The position numbers and the translations under genes were made by a program. A DNA stretch of 64,000 nt from Ligula intestinalis (lineage: Eukaryota > Platyhelminthes > Cestoda > Diphyllobothriidea > Diphyllobothriidae): positions 1,214,962 to 1,278,961 of the forward strand of contig JAYGXS010000005.1 of assembly GCA_036362985.1 (NCBI GenBank), read 5' to 3'. A model generated the notes under the pieces. The model was not told where the DNA came from and ran no database searches. It saw nothing but the letters and a program-made list of their open reading frames with translations. The number at the start of each line of letters is the position of its first letter. The first letter of the stretch is position 1. Below, piece by piece: positions 42,787 through 53,495 of this stretch.

Positions 42787-43623
42787 CCTTGTTGAATGAC
42801 ATTTGTAAGGGCAAAATGAAGTTCAGACTGTCCAACAGGATCCTGCGCCTAGTACCAAGTCAGGAATTTGCCTCAGTTCTTCGCCAGCCATACCCCGGTC
42901 CACGTGGTCTCGTTCCTGAGTTACATAAGGTCAAACCGTATGATCGGTCCTATGAACAAAACTCTTGCGCGAGTTGTCAGGTGACCTAAATTTGTGGCAG
43001 AACTATGTACTTGAAGATCGTAGTTGATAGGTTTTCTCTTCCCTCATTTATTTCAGTGCCTCACGAGGAGTTCGGCCGAAGACAACTTCGGGCGCGGGGA
43101 CTGATTAGCCTATCCCCATACCCTTCGTGCTTAAGCCTCTTGTTAAAATCGTTGGCTATCATGTTGCCAATGTGCTTACCTGATTTTTACTTGTTCCGGC
43201 TCGTCGGTACGTCCAGCGCATGCACGTTTTCATGGTGATTTGCTGAGGTATGATACGGACGAAGTTCTTGGTCCTACCCGAATAGTGGGCGAGAATGTTT
43301 CATGAGTCGGTGGTGACGGAGGCTCTGAAGGATAACCCTCGACGTGCGTTTGTTTTAGTGTCATTATGGCCTGTGGCCTTTTTATGGGTGATCAGACTGA
43401 TAGACCACTGCCTAAGCATGTCTTCATTCATTACCGAGAGTCTGTATCTTTTGGGCAAAGTCCCAAAAGAAGACCCTCCCTCTGCCTGCTACCTGAGAAG
43501 CCGTCGGATGTTTCACAAACAGGCCTACTAACAGGACCCATAATTCCGGAGTTTCTGCCATCGTTGCTATTCCGGCGCACGTGGGACTATCTGATGAGTC
43601 CTCTTCAAGTCATAAATAAGTGA
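42787..43623 (+). CDS. Candidate exons of an unrecognised plus-strand gene
   Basis: A strong acceptor (TTTTTTCTCTTCCCCCAG) precedes an open stretch at 42787-42978 coding MKFRLSNRILRLVPSQEF and PYPGPRGLVPELHKVKPYDR. It ends at a plausible donor CAG|GTGACC. A TTTCAG acceptor at about 43056 opens further frames with a donor TCG|GTACGT near 43208. The stretch 43353-43623 follows GTTTGTTTTAG and codes GDQTDRPLPKHVFIHYRESV to PLQVINK and a stop. The phases of these pieces do not chain cleanly, and no family is recognised. It could be a real but mis-modelled gene, a decayed gene or chance. Confidence 0.28.
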
Positions 43624-44067
43624 AATTTAGGTCCGCCTGGATTGACACATACCGAAGATGCGCGTCTACAATGCAAATATACGGTCAACGTCGGGATGAT
43701 CCCTCGACAGCATCCACACTATATTCTGGGGGGATATTCCCAATTATCTTCCGAAATGCTGCAATCGCTTAAGTCAGGAAAAAAATTTTGTGACACATAA
43801 ATACTAGACGGATATAGTGGTAAGTGTGTGTTTCCGTATCATTGCGTCATAAATCATGCCAGTGATTCCACGGATGATGATTGAAACGCCGACATTCCAC
43901 GGTAGACAAGCTGGAAACCAAGCTCGAGATTTCAATAAGCAAACTGTCTGACCGCATCGTCATACGCCGCCGTTGACCAGTAGGATACTGGAGGCAGGAA
44001 AGACAATTCGCATGCTATGTCTCCGAATGAGAACGCAGTTTTGAGGAGTAAAGCAGAAAAAATCATC

Positions 44068-44150
44068 GGAGGTAGAATACAGTTATCTATAAAGCACCAG
44101 CATCAGGAAAATCAAACTCTTGTTCCAGTGGTCGCACCTCCTTCTGAATA
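44068..44150 (+). repeat. PLE-2 terminus, left of LINE C1
   Basis: GGTAGAATACAGTTATCTAT followed by AAAGCACCAGCATCAGGAAA and CTCTTGTTCCAGTGGTCGCA. The last block is the terminus of PLE-2 (see 46806-48395). The whole 83-base unit recurs in the same orientation at 45248-45330, on the other side of LINE C1. Confidence 0.75.
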
Positions 44151-44319
44151 AACAGATTGCAACGTTCCTTGCTATTTTGCCATCAATTTTGTGAAATTCC
44201 CAGCTATTCTGTGTCTCCTCGTTATCTTCCGCATGCAGCGACAAGATGCAGCTGAGAGGCTGTCGCGAAATTTATTGATACCAATAAATCCTGCCGTTTA
44301 TGTCTGCTTTAAGGATTGC

Positions 44320-45240
44320 AGTGTGTGTGTGTGTGTGTGTCTGTCGTAGCCCATAGTTGGATCAGGAATCCCCGCCGGAATCCAAACTGAGAGTAGTTGG
44401 GAGACGGAGAAAAGCCGCGACCTCGACCGGCTTGAGCCACAGGTGCGCAGGAGTGAGTTGGGTGCCTGGCCGAGAACTGCAGCTGAATAGATGACGGCAG
44501 TCATGCGGCGAGACGCCGCAGTTGGGACAGCAGTCGGGTATGGATGGGTCGAGCCGGTGTTGGTACTGGCGAAGGAGCATGCAGTAGCCACTGCGTAGCT
44601 GTGCCAGGGTACAGTGAGTGACCCTCGGGAGATTTCGTTCCGAGGCCGTAATCGGAGGTGGATAGCCACCCAAAAGGACCGGGGAACGGTAACCTTGTTT
44701 CTCCTCGACAACGACTCTCTGCTGGAAACGCTGGAAGCCTGTCTTGGTGGCAGAGTTATCAACAGGTAGATCCGCGAGAGACGGCGCAACAGCTTCCTTT
44801 TGGAGTGCTCGAATAGACGGCCGGGCGTTGCGGCAGGGCTCGGGAGCGGTGCAACGGTGATGATTGGGATGGTCGGCTTGTGAACAACTCCACCAGAACT
44901 GCTGGCTAAGGAGAGTGTTGTGATGGGCGACCGATAGAACAGAAGCCTCCGCATGAAGATGATCAATAGGCGACATTTTATAGCAACCCGTCATCGTGCG
45001 GAGGGCAGCGTTCTGTGCTGACTGGAGGCGGCGGAGGCTGGAAGAGCTCATCGTAGGAGACCAGATTGATGCCGCATAAGTGAGGTGCGGCTTGGCCAGC
45101 GCCTTGAAAGCAGTCGACAAAGTCTCTTTCGCGCAGCCCCAGGATGTGCCTGCTAGGGCCTTGAGGACCTTGATCCAGCGGCTTACTTTGCTTGCGGTCT
45201 CCCTGGCATGGTTTGCGGATTGCAGGGTCACAGGTGGTAG
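44320..45240 (-). mobile_element. LINE family C, copy C1 (3' end)
   Basis: The 5'-truncated 3' part of a non-LTR element. It is an open C-terminal frame followed by a few bases and a (TG)n tail at 44321-44342 at the 3' end. A related, more broken copy is at 51395-52225 in plus orientation. An 83-base direct repeat carrying a PLE-2 terminus flanks it. Confidence 0.8.
44362..45231 (-). CDS. LINE family C polymerase C-terminal domain
   Basis: 289 residues in a single open frame with no stops. The N-terminal part is the thumb and connection region: ALAKPHLTYAASIWSPTMS, LRRLQSAQNAALRTMTGCYK, DHLHAEASVLSVAHHN. The C-terminal part contains QLRSGYCMLLRQYQHRLD and CPNCGVSPHDCRHLFSC, a C-x2-C-x6-C-x3-H-like cysteine cluster common at the end of jockey/I-type LINE polymerases. 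It ends LWLKPVEVAAFLRL...DSGGDS. The catalytic YADD region is absent. Openness suggests a fairly recent copy. Confidence 0.8.
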   Translation of the reverse strand: MTLQSANHARETASKVSRWIKVLKALAGTSWGCAKETLSTAFKALAKPHLTYAASIWSPTMSSSSLRRLQSAQNAALRTMTGCYKMSPIDHLHAEASVLSVAHHNTLLSQQFWWSCSQADHPNHHRCTAPEPCRNARPSIRALQKEAVAPSLADLPVDNSATKTGFQRFQQRVVVEEKQGYRSPVLLGGYPPPITASERNLPRVTHCTLAQLRSGYCMLLRQYQHRLDPSIPDCCPNCGVSPHDCRHLFSCSSRPGTQLTPAHLWLKPVEVAAFLRLPTTLSLDSGGDS

Positions 45241-45247
45241 TTTCGGT

Positions 45248-45366
45248 GAGGTAGAATACAGTTATCTATAAAGCATCAGCATCGGGAAAATAAAACTCTT
45301 GTTCCAGTGGTCGCATCTTCTTCTAAATCAGCAGATTTCAGGGTCGTAGGTGGTAATTCGGGTGAG
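45248..45366 (+). repeat. PLE-2 terminus, right of LINE C1, partly tandem
   Basis: It repeats 44068-44150 with few changes (AAGCATCAGCATCGGGAAAA). A further 113-base-spaced duplication is visible: CAGGGTCACAGGTGGTAGTT at about 45223 and CAGGGTCGTAGGTGGTAATT at about 45340. Confidence 0.7.
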
Positions 45367-45369
45367 CGA

Positions 45370-46800
45370 ATGGATACCATGTGAGAATGTGAGATACGAA
45401 GTTCGAATTCTTGTTATGAGTGAATTTGAAATGGAGGGAAGATTACAGAAAGGAAGCTACAAAAGTGAGAAGAATTTCACCGCATTCGGAAGTAGCAGAT
45501 GCGTGTAATTGGAAAACAGTATTGAACACAAAGTCAATCACGACCTTGAATTCGCGTTAGCAGTCGCAGACCCTAAGACTGGAATAAACTTGGTCGAGGC
45601 AGTCCCGGAATTTTTTAGTCTTCTCAGATATTGCGGCAAACCACCTGGTCTGCCAAGTATTAGGACTGGTCCAATCCAGTGCAGCTCAGTTAAGATTAAG
45701 GGGTACTCTTAAGGCTTTGGGTACGACGGCAATGCAAGTAGAAACCTGTTGTGACCTTGCTAGGGAACAGCCGTTTTGACAGATGCCCCTTATACATTTT
45801 TTTGCTACCCCCAGCGAAGCCGCCTGTCGCCAAGCGTAATCTAACTGGTCTCGATAACGTCGCTTGTTGTACGTGCAACGATCTATAGAAACATACCTGG
45901 AGGGCTGGACCTATCCAGTGAAGAACACCGAAGGCCCGAGATCAAACACGCCTTGCCGGACCATGGTAAATTTGCCAAAATTCCCGTTGAAAAGTTCAGA
46001 AGATAAATTGGCGAACATACTTTTGTTTGCGATAAATTCTCGTCAGGCCTTTACATTTATATGGTAATTAAGTAAAAAAAACTGTGTGGGTTGGTAGAAA
46101 AATTAGTGCGGTTGTCAGGGGAGGAGGGATCGGGGTCAGAAATCTGATCAGCGGCTATTAAGCCAGGTTTTGTACCACAATCATCGAAACCTCCAGGTGG
46201 GCTGAGATGTCGGCTTAAAGGCAACAACGCTGAACTCATGCCGGACGACAAAGTCCAAAACCACCTCAGCTAACTAAGCCTTCCTGGCACTATTCCTACA
46301 TCGAGTGCAGGATACCGTATTCAAGAGGAGGTCGGTACACGTTGCTCGAAGAACGGTTACAGTTACGATAACAGTAGTCGAACTGCCCGTTTTTATTCGT
46401 CTACGTACAGCTGCGTATTGGTACTGGCCGGAAAAATGTCCAGCAGATACGAAGAATGGAAATATTGTGCCGGTACAGTAGTAATCGATTTTGGTGACGA
46501 AGTCCTGTCCCGACGTATTTAAGATCATCGAACTAATAGTCCTTAATACTGAGGATTTAGTTAGCAATGCAGATCGAAGTTTTAAGCTTGTGCGAACAAG
46601 AACACTGTCCGATACACTGGTTTTTATAAGTATCGGCACAACGCTCCACTCCGCTAAAAAGAACATAAGTAGGGGACCTCGATCTTACGGTCGGCAGCAG
46701 ATGTTTGCGGTGACACCCGAAGCTCGGTCGCAGTAAGAGAATTTTACCATTGTCGCATGCATAACCAAAAACTGGCTCCGATCGACACATCTCGGTACTC
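45370..46800. other. No recognised feature
   Basis: Short open frames only. None has a motif or splice support. Ends where the PLE-2 inverted repeat begins. Confidence 0.4.
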
Positions 46801-46805
46801 GGCAA

Positions 46806-48395
46806 CAATCAGCAGATTGCCGATAGAACTAAATATGCCAGTTGCAGGAAGCAGTTCCAACGAAGAAGATGCGACCACTGGAACAAGAATTTTATTTTCC
46901 TGATGTTTCAGATTCTGTCGAGAATCCTTTATCATAGGTTATTTTAGAAAAGTCTGAGACAGCTAAGGGTGATACATGCAGAGGTTGCACGGTATTTATA
47001 GTTCGTAGCGATCATCCGCATGCGTACTATAATTATCGGTTCGTGTAGCCACCGCTTGAGGTGTATATTGGTGCGCTGACGAGATGGAGGCTAACGGAAG
47101 AGAAGTGACCACCATTGGAGGAGAAATGGAGTGCAGTGGCGACGTCTTCAGCAATTGTCCAGTCAGGATTTTTACTAGATCGAAAGGGTAACGATTTCAA
47201 AAGGACGTGACTCAAGTCCATTTATAGAGGAGGAACAAAAAGACAAATTATTCCCCCTAAAGGTTCGTTCTTCCTATCAAACAACAGAAAAAACATTGCT
47301 GACAAGGAAAAAGGGCAGAGAGGCTTGATGTGATTCATCTTAATTTAGCAAGAGAGGCCTTCCAAGGCACACCATAGGAACGCAATAAATCAACGGAACC
47401 AGAAAAGAGGAGACTGTGAAACGGAAGTGAGCCTCGGATTCCTTCGGATCAAGTCCAACAATTTACTACTGGCCATGCCTGTGTAAATCGACACTTCCAC
47501 TGTCGATGTCTTCCGTGTGCACAAAGCCTATCGCACTGCCAATAGAGGAGAATATGCAAGTTCCAGAGAGCAGTTCAGAAGAAGTAGATGCGATCACTGG
47601 AACAAGAGTTTTATTTTCCTGACGTTTCGGATTCTGTCGGTGACGCGCGGTGATGGTGCCGCGATGAGGGCAGAAGTCGCGCTGACAGGGCTGGAGTCGT
47701 TTACCAGATCTGGTGCAGTTGTGGACAAAGCGATTACGCCGGAGAAACCGGAAGATTACTCCGGATGCGAATGGCCTGGCATGCAGCGGCGGTGAGGAAG
47801 AAAGACGCCAACTTCCAGGTTGCCGCTCACTCGACGGGACCCGGCCATATTTTTAAGTTTGACTAGGCCTAAATCCTCGCAAGAGGTGACAACCGCATGA
47901 GTCGCGAGCTGCTCGAGTCATGGTACCCAGGCCCAGTCCATCAACAAGCGCAACGATTTGGCGTTTCCTTCCTGTGTACTGAGGCATTGCTTTAGCAATA
48001 GAATCAGTCACGTGGGAAGGGCCGGGCGCAGCAACAACTCTGACGACAGCGGGCATAATTGTCGCGCAATTATCAAGCGGACAAGGAAATCGCGGCAACA
48101 AATGAGTCGAACGTGGAGTGTCAAGCCATCACCGCACCAATTGGGACCTCAAGCGGTGTCTTCACGAACCGATAGTTATAGTACGCATGCGGATGATCGC
48201 TACGAACTATAAATACCGTGCAACCTCTGCATTTATCACCCTTATCTGTCTCAGACTTTTCTAAAATTACCTATGATTAAGGATTCTCGACAGAATCCGA
48301 AAAGTCAAGAAAATAAAACATTTATTCCAGTGGTCGCTTCTTCTTCTTCTTCTTCTTCTTCTTCTTCTTCTTCTTCTGAATCAGCAGATTGCAAT
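46806..48395 (+). mobile_element. Penelope-like element PLE-2 arranged as a large inverted repeat
   Basis: Arms of about 265-280 bases (46806-47085 and 48128-48395) are reverse complements sharing GCATGCGGATGATCGCTACG, ATAAATACCGTGCAACCTCT and the terminus TCCAGTGGTCGC. Between them a plus-strand frame at 47688-47876 codes DRAGVVYQIWCSCGQ, SDYAGETGRLLRM and FQVAAHSTGPGHIFKFD, the Penelope GIY-YIG endonuclease. The left arm continues outward-coding on the minus strand (DLSHVLLKSLPFRSSK, 47221-47040), so two partial copies face each other. A third terminus in left-arm orientation sits at 47545-47640, directly before the endonuclease segment. No reverse transcriptase is present. Confidence 0.8.
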
Positions 48396-48689
48396 TAAAA
48401 AGTCATTCAACTAACTCCTGCAGTTGCGCACTGAGACTTGCACAGTCAGGCCGGTCACTGACTGGTCCCCAAGCAAGCAATTTTAGTTTTGAATTTCTCA
48501 AGCGGACGATCGCTTCGGCGTACCTACACTGCGGCCCTCTAAACGGGCCGCGTAGTATATGCACTAGATCGACACAGGGATTAGATCAGGACACGGCCGG
48601 TGTTATTCGATTTGCGCTACCATAACAAATGCCAAACATGGGGGAACTTTGGTGGTGTGACGGACAGCCACAACATCTCCCCCCTTCGT

Positions 48690-48890
48690 TCTCCGAAGCC
48701 CGCTGCCCCAACCTCATGTGCCTTCGCAAGCGCCTGTTCCACTTGGTGACCTGAAGACCACTTGACCGACTTCCACTCACAGACACACGTGCGCACGCAC
48801 ACGCATGCCTAAGTAGTCGCGGCTCCCTAGGGACCACTTCACACACCACTCCTTTGGCCAACGCAGCGGGGTCTCTTCAGGCGACATCCG
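48690..48890 (+). repeat. Interspersed repeat D, plus copy
   Basis: GGTGACCTGAAGACCACTTG and ACCGACTTCCACTCACAGAC, then CGCACGCACACGCATG and AGTCGCGGC. The same block order occurs at 63440-63660 and, inverted, at 790-1010. The CGCACA stretch is a partial microsatellite. Confidence 0.5.
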
Positions 48891-49278
48891 CTCAGGCAAT
48901 TGCAACATACCAATGACAGAACATCTGACAGAACACTTGAACTCGCTTCAAAGTCATTTAAAAGCAACTGTCATCACCCCACACTCTCAGGCCTAGCTGA
49001 ACGCAGTCAGGACCAGTCCTGGCTTCGCCAGTGGCCACTGCAACCTGGGACTGCAACTGCATACGATGAACCCCTCATTCTGGCGACTCTTGCCTTTTAA
49101 ACTCCCAACCTGATGATTGCAGTGATCTAGGCACAACCACGGCTTAGATCCCTACAGTGGCTCAGGCACCAGCTGCCTACGCCATTCAGTGGCGGGCCTG
49201 GCCTCCTCGGCTGCGTCCGACATACCTCCTTTCTTCTTGACTTGACAGCGGGCCAAGGCGGTTGAGGGAAGAGAGGAT

Positions 49279-49745
49279 TTGCCAATACAAGCGAACATCT
49301 GTGTCCCAGGAAGCAATTGAGAAGAAGAAGAAGAAGAAGACTCGATCGCTGGGACAATATGTTTATTCGCCTGACGTTTCGACATCCGTCGCGGATTCGT
49401 CATCAGAGACATGAGTAGGAAACAGTAGCAGAAGCGTGTAATGCATGCACAGAAGTTTGCAGTATTTATAGGATACAGTCATTACTGCAGACATACAGCG
49501 ACAATTAACGTTAATTGCCTTCTTACGCGTGGACGGCACGCGGGCTCTGACCTCTTGTACTTTCATCACGGGCGTTGGACTCGGGCGTGATGATTGCTGG
49601 GCCATCTGGCCCTCCGGTGTTGGCATAGGATGACGTGGTAGCCTGTCTGTTCCCTTTTCTGCTATTGTTTTCTGTTAATATCTCTGATGATGAATAGCGA
49701 GGGATGTCGAAACGCCAGGCGAATAAACATTTTGTCCCAGCGAGA
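49279..49745 (-). mobile_element. PLE-1 3' end joined to an inverted terminus
   Basis: The terminal repeat (GCCAATACAAGCGAACATCT to ATTCGTCATCAGAGACATGA, 49279-49430) is followed by the C-terminal endonuclease flank (GACGGCACGCGGGCTCTGAC to about 49660), as at 20.2-20.6 kb. A truncated terminus in opposite orientation comes next (CAGGCGAATAAACATTTTGT at about 49715). The element is therefore folded back on itself. A GAA run at 49323-49340 lies within the terminus. Confidence 0.8.
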
Positions 49746-49937
49746 CAAAGATATTCGCCTTTATTAGTGAGACTTCCCCATCTTTGCCAGCAGTTTACTG
49801 CTGTCAGCATCAATAGCAATTGTGCGGCTGTTATCGGGGCTGAAGCATGAGCCCCAAGGCATAACGGGACGAGCGAGCCGTGTGGCAGATCGGTGAGTAC
49901 CCCATCTACCCTTGTTAATATTCCCGGCAAGGCAAGG

Positions 49938-50003
49938 AGCCCGCAACGCAGTGGTTAGCACTTTGGACTTCTAGCCAATACGGTTCGAGCCTCGGGCGCC
50001 GTA
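49938..50003 (+). repeat. tRNA-like SINE head
   Basis: GCAACGCAGTGGTTAGCACT (A-box-like) and CGGTTCGAGCCTCGGGCGCC (B box). The head resembles 54058-54135. No tail of SINE-2 follows; a PLE-1 terminus starts at 50019 instead. Confidence 0.45.
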
Positions 50004-50018
50004 ACACATCTGGGGTTT

Positions 50019-50170
50019 GCCAATACAAGCGAACATCCGTGTCCCAGGAAGCAATTGAGAAGAAGAAAAAGACTCGATCGCTGGGACAATATATTTATTC
50101 GCCTGACGTTTCGATATCCGTCGCGGATTCGTCATCAGAGACATGAGTAGCAGAAAGAAACAGCGAGTGT
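50019..50170 (-). repeat. PLE-1 terminal repeat, solo copy
   Basis: A well-conserved copy: GCCAATACAAGCGAACATCC to TCGCCTGACGTTTCGATATC and CGCGGATTCGTCATCAGAGA. The best preserved example besides 49279 and 20211. No Penelope coding follows, and an RTE tail begins at 50255. Confidence 0.85.
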
Positions 50171-50254
50171 GGCAGGTGAAACGCAAGTCTACTATCACCG
50201 GAAAACTAATCCACACGTGAATCACTGTCCCTGCACCACAACGTTCTGGAACAT

Positions 50255-50545
50255 ACGGTGGATGTCGTCAGACCCGACGGCCGAACGGTCTTCCATCAGA
50301 CACCTGGCGGGGTCAAAGGGGAGCGGGAGCAACTGAAGACTTGACTTGACGCCGTCCGTCCGTCCGTAAAGACATGGAAGCAGTCCTTGGACCTTCGGTC
50401 TCTGTCGCTGGTGCCGAGACTGGATGGAGCTCTCCAGATCCACTGCCGCCAATCATTGCGCATGGAGAGGTACCGTCCGTGACATCATTGAAGCCGGCTT
50501 GATGAGCCATGACGACAACCGTAACAAGTACAAGTATCAGAAGAG
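50255..50545 (+). mobile_element. RTE-type LINE 3' tail, copy 1
   Basis: The plus strand reads RKDMEAVLGPSVSG, CRDWMELSRSTAANHCAWRG and TVRDIIEAG, then a short 3' region with CGTAACAAGTACAAGTA. The same tail is at 55690-56010 and 59235-59750. This is the C-terminus and very short 3' end typical of RTE elements. A CCGT run lies at 50347-50362. Confidence 0.75.
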
Positions 50546-50880
50546 TTTCCTTGCCTGCTGTTATATGTGTAATTGTCACTGACGATCTCGATTCCCCGAA
50601 TAGCGACGTTGTGGCGGTGAGGACTGCGTGCCATCAAACTTTAGTACCAAGGACCATGCACCTTCGTAAATAACAACCGTTCGTTCTCTATTCAGTTGTT
50701 CAGTTGAGAATCGTACAGTTTCTTTCGATTTGTAAGTGCATGCTGGTTGCCTTTGGACTCCTAATTTGTCAGGGGTTGCTTCCTCTAGCGCTTTGGTTCA
50801 ACGACATTATTGAAATGCTGCAATGGCAAGCAACCTTGCTGAATAGCGTGCCATTGATGCAGTGACAGCTAAAGATTTAC

Positions 50881-51058
50881 AAAGGGCCCAGCCACTAAAA
50901 TCTTCCGGTTTAGCCCCAACTAAATAATTGGACAGTAAGCTAGCAAACGGAAGAGGGCGCACTTCCGACGTCGCGAGGGCGGGTCTCGTACTAGCAACCT
51001 CAGTGAGAGCTTGTCTCAGTCTGCTCTGAAGTTGACTCATCAGTTCGGACAGCTGTGA
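50881..51058 (-). CDS. Candidate isolated exon, unrecognised
   Basis: A minus-strand stretch flanked by an acceptor (TTTCTTGGCCAG) and a donor (CCCTTT|GTAAAT). It encodes SQLSELMSQLQSRLRQALTE, a short heptad-like helix, then RPLPFASLLSNYLVGAKPED. It lies downstream of the stop of the gene ending at 53496, so it would belong to a separate transcript. Weak support only. Confidence 0.22.
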
Positions 51059-51394
51059 CTGGCCAAGAAACGCGGATAAGTTTTATTACTGCAACGATTA
51101 TCTTGACAAAGAAGTTACCTAGTTGGGTATTTGGAGTGTAGGCGGGCGCCAAGCAGACTAGGCCACGATGAATGCAATAAACCGGTCCATCATCAATGAG
51201 CAGGGGTTCTATCAGAAAACTGGTTCACCTGTGTCCATGTTCATGGCGAACACCGCTGCATTATAGGGTCTCAAAGGTAACCGCCCCCCTCCTAAAACTG
51301 CCATAGCTTTTAGTGCAGTTCCTGCAAATTTACGTATGTGAGATAGGCGAGTACAGCATGAAAACCGCCGACTGTTTTGACAAAAGAGGAGTTT

Positions 51395-52225
51395 GGTCAT
51401 GGCTAACGACCCCGGGGGTGGCAACAACATCAGATGCAGACGCGGGTTATAACTGCAACGCTCAAACGCCGGCCCCTGACCCATCAACGTGACAGGCAGG
51501 CGTTACGCCTACGATCAGTTCTTCCAGTCTACGCCGCCTCCAGTCAGCGCAGAATGCTGCCCTCCGTACGATCACCGGTTGCTATAAAATGTCGCCTATC
51601 GATCATCTCCATGCAGAGGCTTCTGTCCTGCCAGTCGCCCCTCACAACACACGCCTAGGCCAGCAGTTCTGGTGGACCTGTTCGTAACCCGGCCACCACC
51701 GTTGCCACGCTCCTGAGTCCAGCCGCAACGTTCAACCGTCTATTCGAGCTCTCCACAAGGAAGCTGTCGCCTTGTCTCTCTCGGATCTACGCGTTGATGG
51801 CTCTGCCACTAAGACAGGCTTCCAGCGTCTTCACCAAAGAGCCGTTATCGAGGAGTAACGAGGTTACCACCCCCCGGTCCTGTTGGGCGGCTATCCACCT
51901 CCGATTGCGGCCTTAGAACAACAACTCTTGAGGGTCATTCGATGTACCTTGGTTCAACTGCACAGTGGCTACTCAATGGTCCTCCGCCAGTACCAACACC
52001 GGCTCGACCCGTTCACACCCGACTATTGTCCCTACTGCGGCGCTTCTCCACATGACTGTCAGCATCTCTTCGCCTGCAGTTCCCGGCCAGGCACCCACCT
52101 CAATCCCGTGCCGGACCTTTGGCTCAAGCCGGTCGAGGTCTCGGCTTTTCTCCGTCTGCCAACTACTCCCAGTTTGGATTCCGGCGGGGATTCCTGATCT
52201 AACAATGGGCTACGACACATACACA
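51395..52225 (+). mobile_element. LINE family C, copy C2
   Basis: The plus strand repeats the C1 protein: SSSLRRLQSAQNAALRTITG, DHLHAEASVLPVAPHN, LGGYPPPIAALEQQLLRVIR, RQYQHRLDPFTPDYCPYCGA, SPHDCQHLFACSSRPG and the end SLDSGGDS. It carries stops and at least one frameshift (for example after FWWTCS and at VIEE). It ends with GGGCTACGACACATACACAC near 52225, like C1. Confidence 0.8.
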
Positions 52226-53066
52226 CGACAGTTCCCCCGTCGCTTTCGACGATGGGCACCACGCGCTCCAACAAGCCGCAGCAAATGCTGAAGCAAGCCG
52301 CAGCGTACACAGAGGCAAGCTGGGCAAGCAACACGAAAGCGACAGCAAGCAGGAGCAACGCAGAGAACTCGTGCGAGAAAAAAAAGGAGTTTAGGCAGAC
52401 TCGCACAGAATCTACCCACTCGCTCGCCATTCCCACCTCCGTTTCCGGTGTAAAGACAAAGTCAATAAGACCGGGGATGAGGGAGGGTGTAGATGGCTGG
52501 CGCGATAAACACTCAGCATGCGCACACTTGACACAGCCATCTCGCTAGGCATGCTCCCGACTGCGCGGGAGCGCCATAAAGGCCACATTAAGAGGGAGCC
52601 ATTGCAGCCTGACTCTCAGTCCTCCCTCACCTCCCGTACGCACACACAGACACACGCGTACAGAAGGAGCAGCTACGTGGGAGCCCGAGTTTCAGTTGGC
52701 AGACCCTCCAAGCCACGACTTTTAGCGCACCGTGATAGATTCAGACGCATTCAGATTTATTATAGTGAGGGAAGAATCGCGCCGAGGTCGACCTCACTCT
52801 CTCCCCCACCGCATGGTGACCGCCTAGCTTTTCGGGCACCCACATTGGGGCCTGAAAACCAGTGGGAGCGCAAGCGCAGTCACCAACAGGGAATCAGAAG
52901 TGAGAGAAAGTGCCAGCGCCTTCCAGGCCGCAAACACACACACACAAGAAGGCGTCAAAACAATACTTGACCCCCTCCCCCTCCGTCACAGGGACTGCAC
53001 AGATTACCTGGCGGATAACGGTGTGCTAGCCCAATCCTTAAATACTGCGAGACGCGACACAACTCA
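52226..53066. other. GC-rich stretch, no gene recognised
   Basis: Mostly open in several frames because of its base composition. CACACA and AGAGAG runs are frequent. It leads into the poly-C tract. Confidence 0.4.
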
Positions 53067-53095
53067 CCCCCCCCCCCCCCCCCCCCCCCCCCCCC
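53067..53095. repeat. Poly-C tract (29 C)
   Basis: 29 uninterrupted C on the plus strand. Unusually long; its exact length is likely uncertain in the assembly. On the minus strand it is a G-run able to form a quadruplex. Confidence 0.95.
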
Positions 53096-53457
53096 ACCGA
53101 CGACGACGAATGTCCGTCTACTTTGAAATTGTCAGGACACAAAAACAAGGCAGCCGAGATCATGTTTTCTTCTTATGTATGTATATATACATATATAATG
53201 GTTTCGTTTTTAGATTATAAATATATTATGGAAGATATCACTGAGGTACACAACAGTTAGGAAGAGGCGACGAAAGTCTTCCAGCAGGAAAGTGGGCGGT
53301 ATAAGGGAGTCGAAACGGAGCTGGGAAAATCGCTGCAGGCGAGAGAGTGAACTCTCGAAATCATAATTTTATGTAGAACATAGTGCAGAGGATGAGAGAG
53401 AAAGAGGGGCAGATAAAAAGCATCCACAGACTATGCAGACACTAAACGCATTAAAGA

Positions 53458-53485
53458 GAAGGAGGAGGAGGAGGAGGAGGAGGAA
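53458..53485. repeat. (GGA)n microsatellite
   Basis: About nine GGA units just downstream of the stop codon of the minus-strand gene at 53496. Confidence 0.9.
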
Positions 53486-53495
53486 TTGGAAGCGC

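Noticed and set aside
44298..44966. 222-residue minus-strand frame
   Set aside because: It overlaps in another frame the well-supported LINE C C-terminal protein.
46274..46736. Open frames on both strands as a possible gene
   Set aside because: Composition is not protein-like and there are no motifs or splice support.
48341..48377. TTC run as a possible CRISPR-like or satellite array
   Set aside because: It is a simple microsatellite expansion of the CTTCTTCT segment of the PLE-2 terminus. No spacers.
52252..52970. Overlapping open frames of 98-150 residues after LINE C2
   Set aside because: They come from GC-rich and CACACA-rich sequence open in several frames. No motif, splice chain or agreement with a neighbouring gene.
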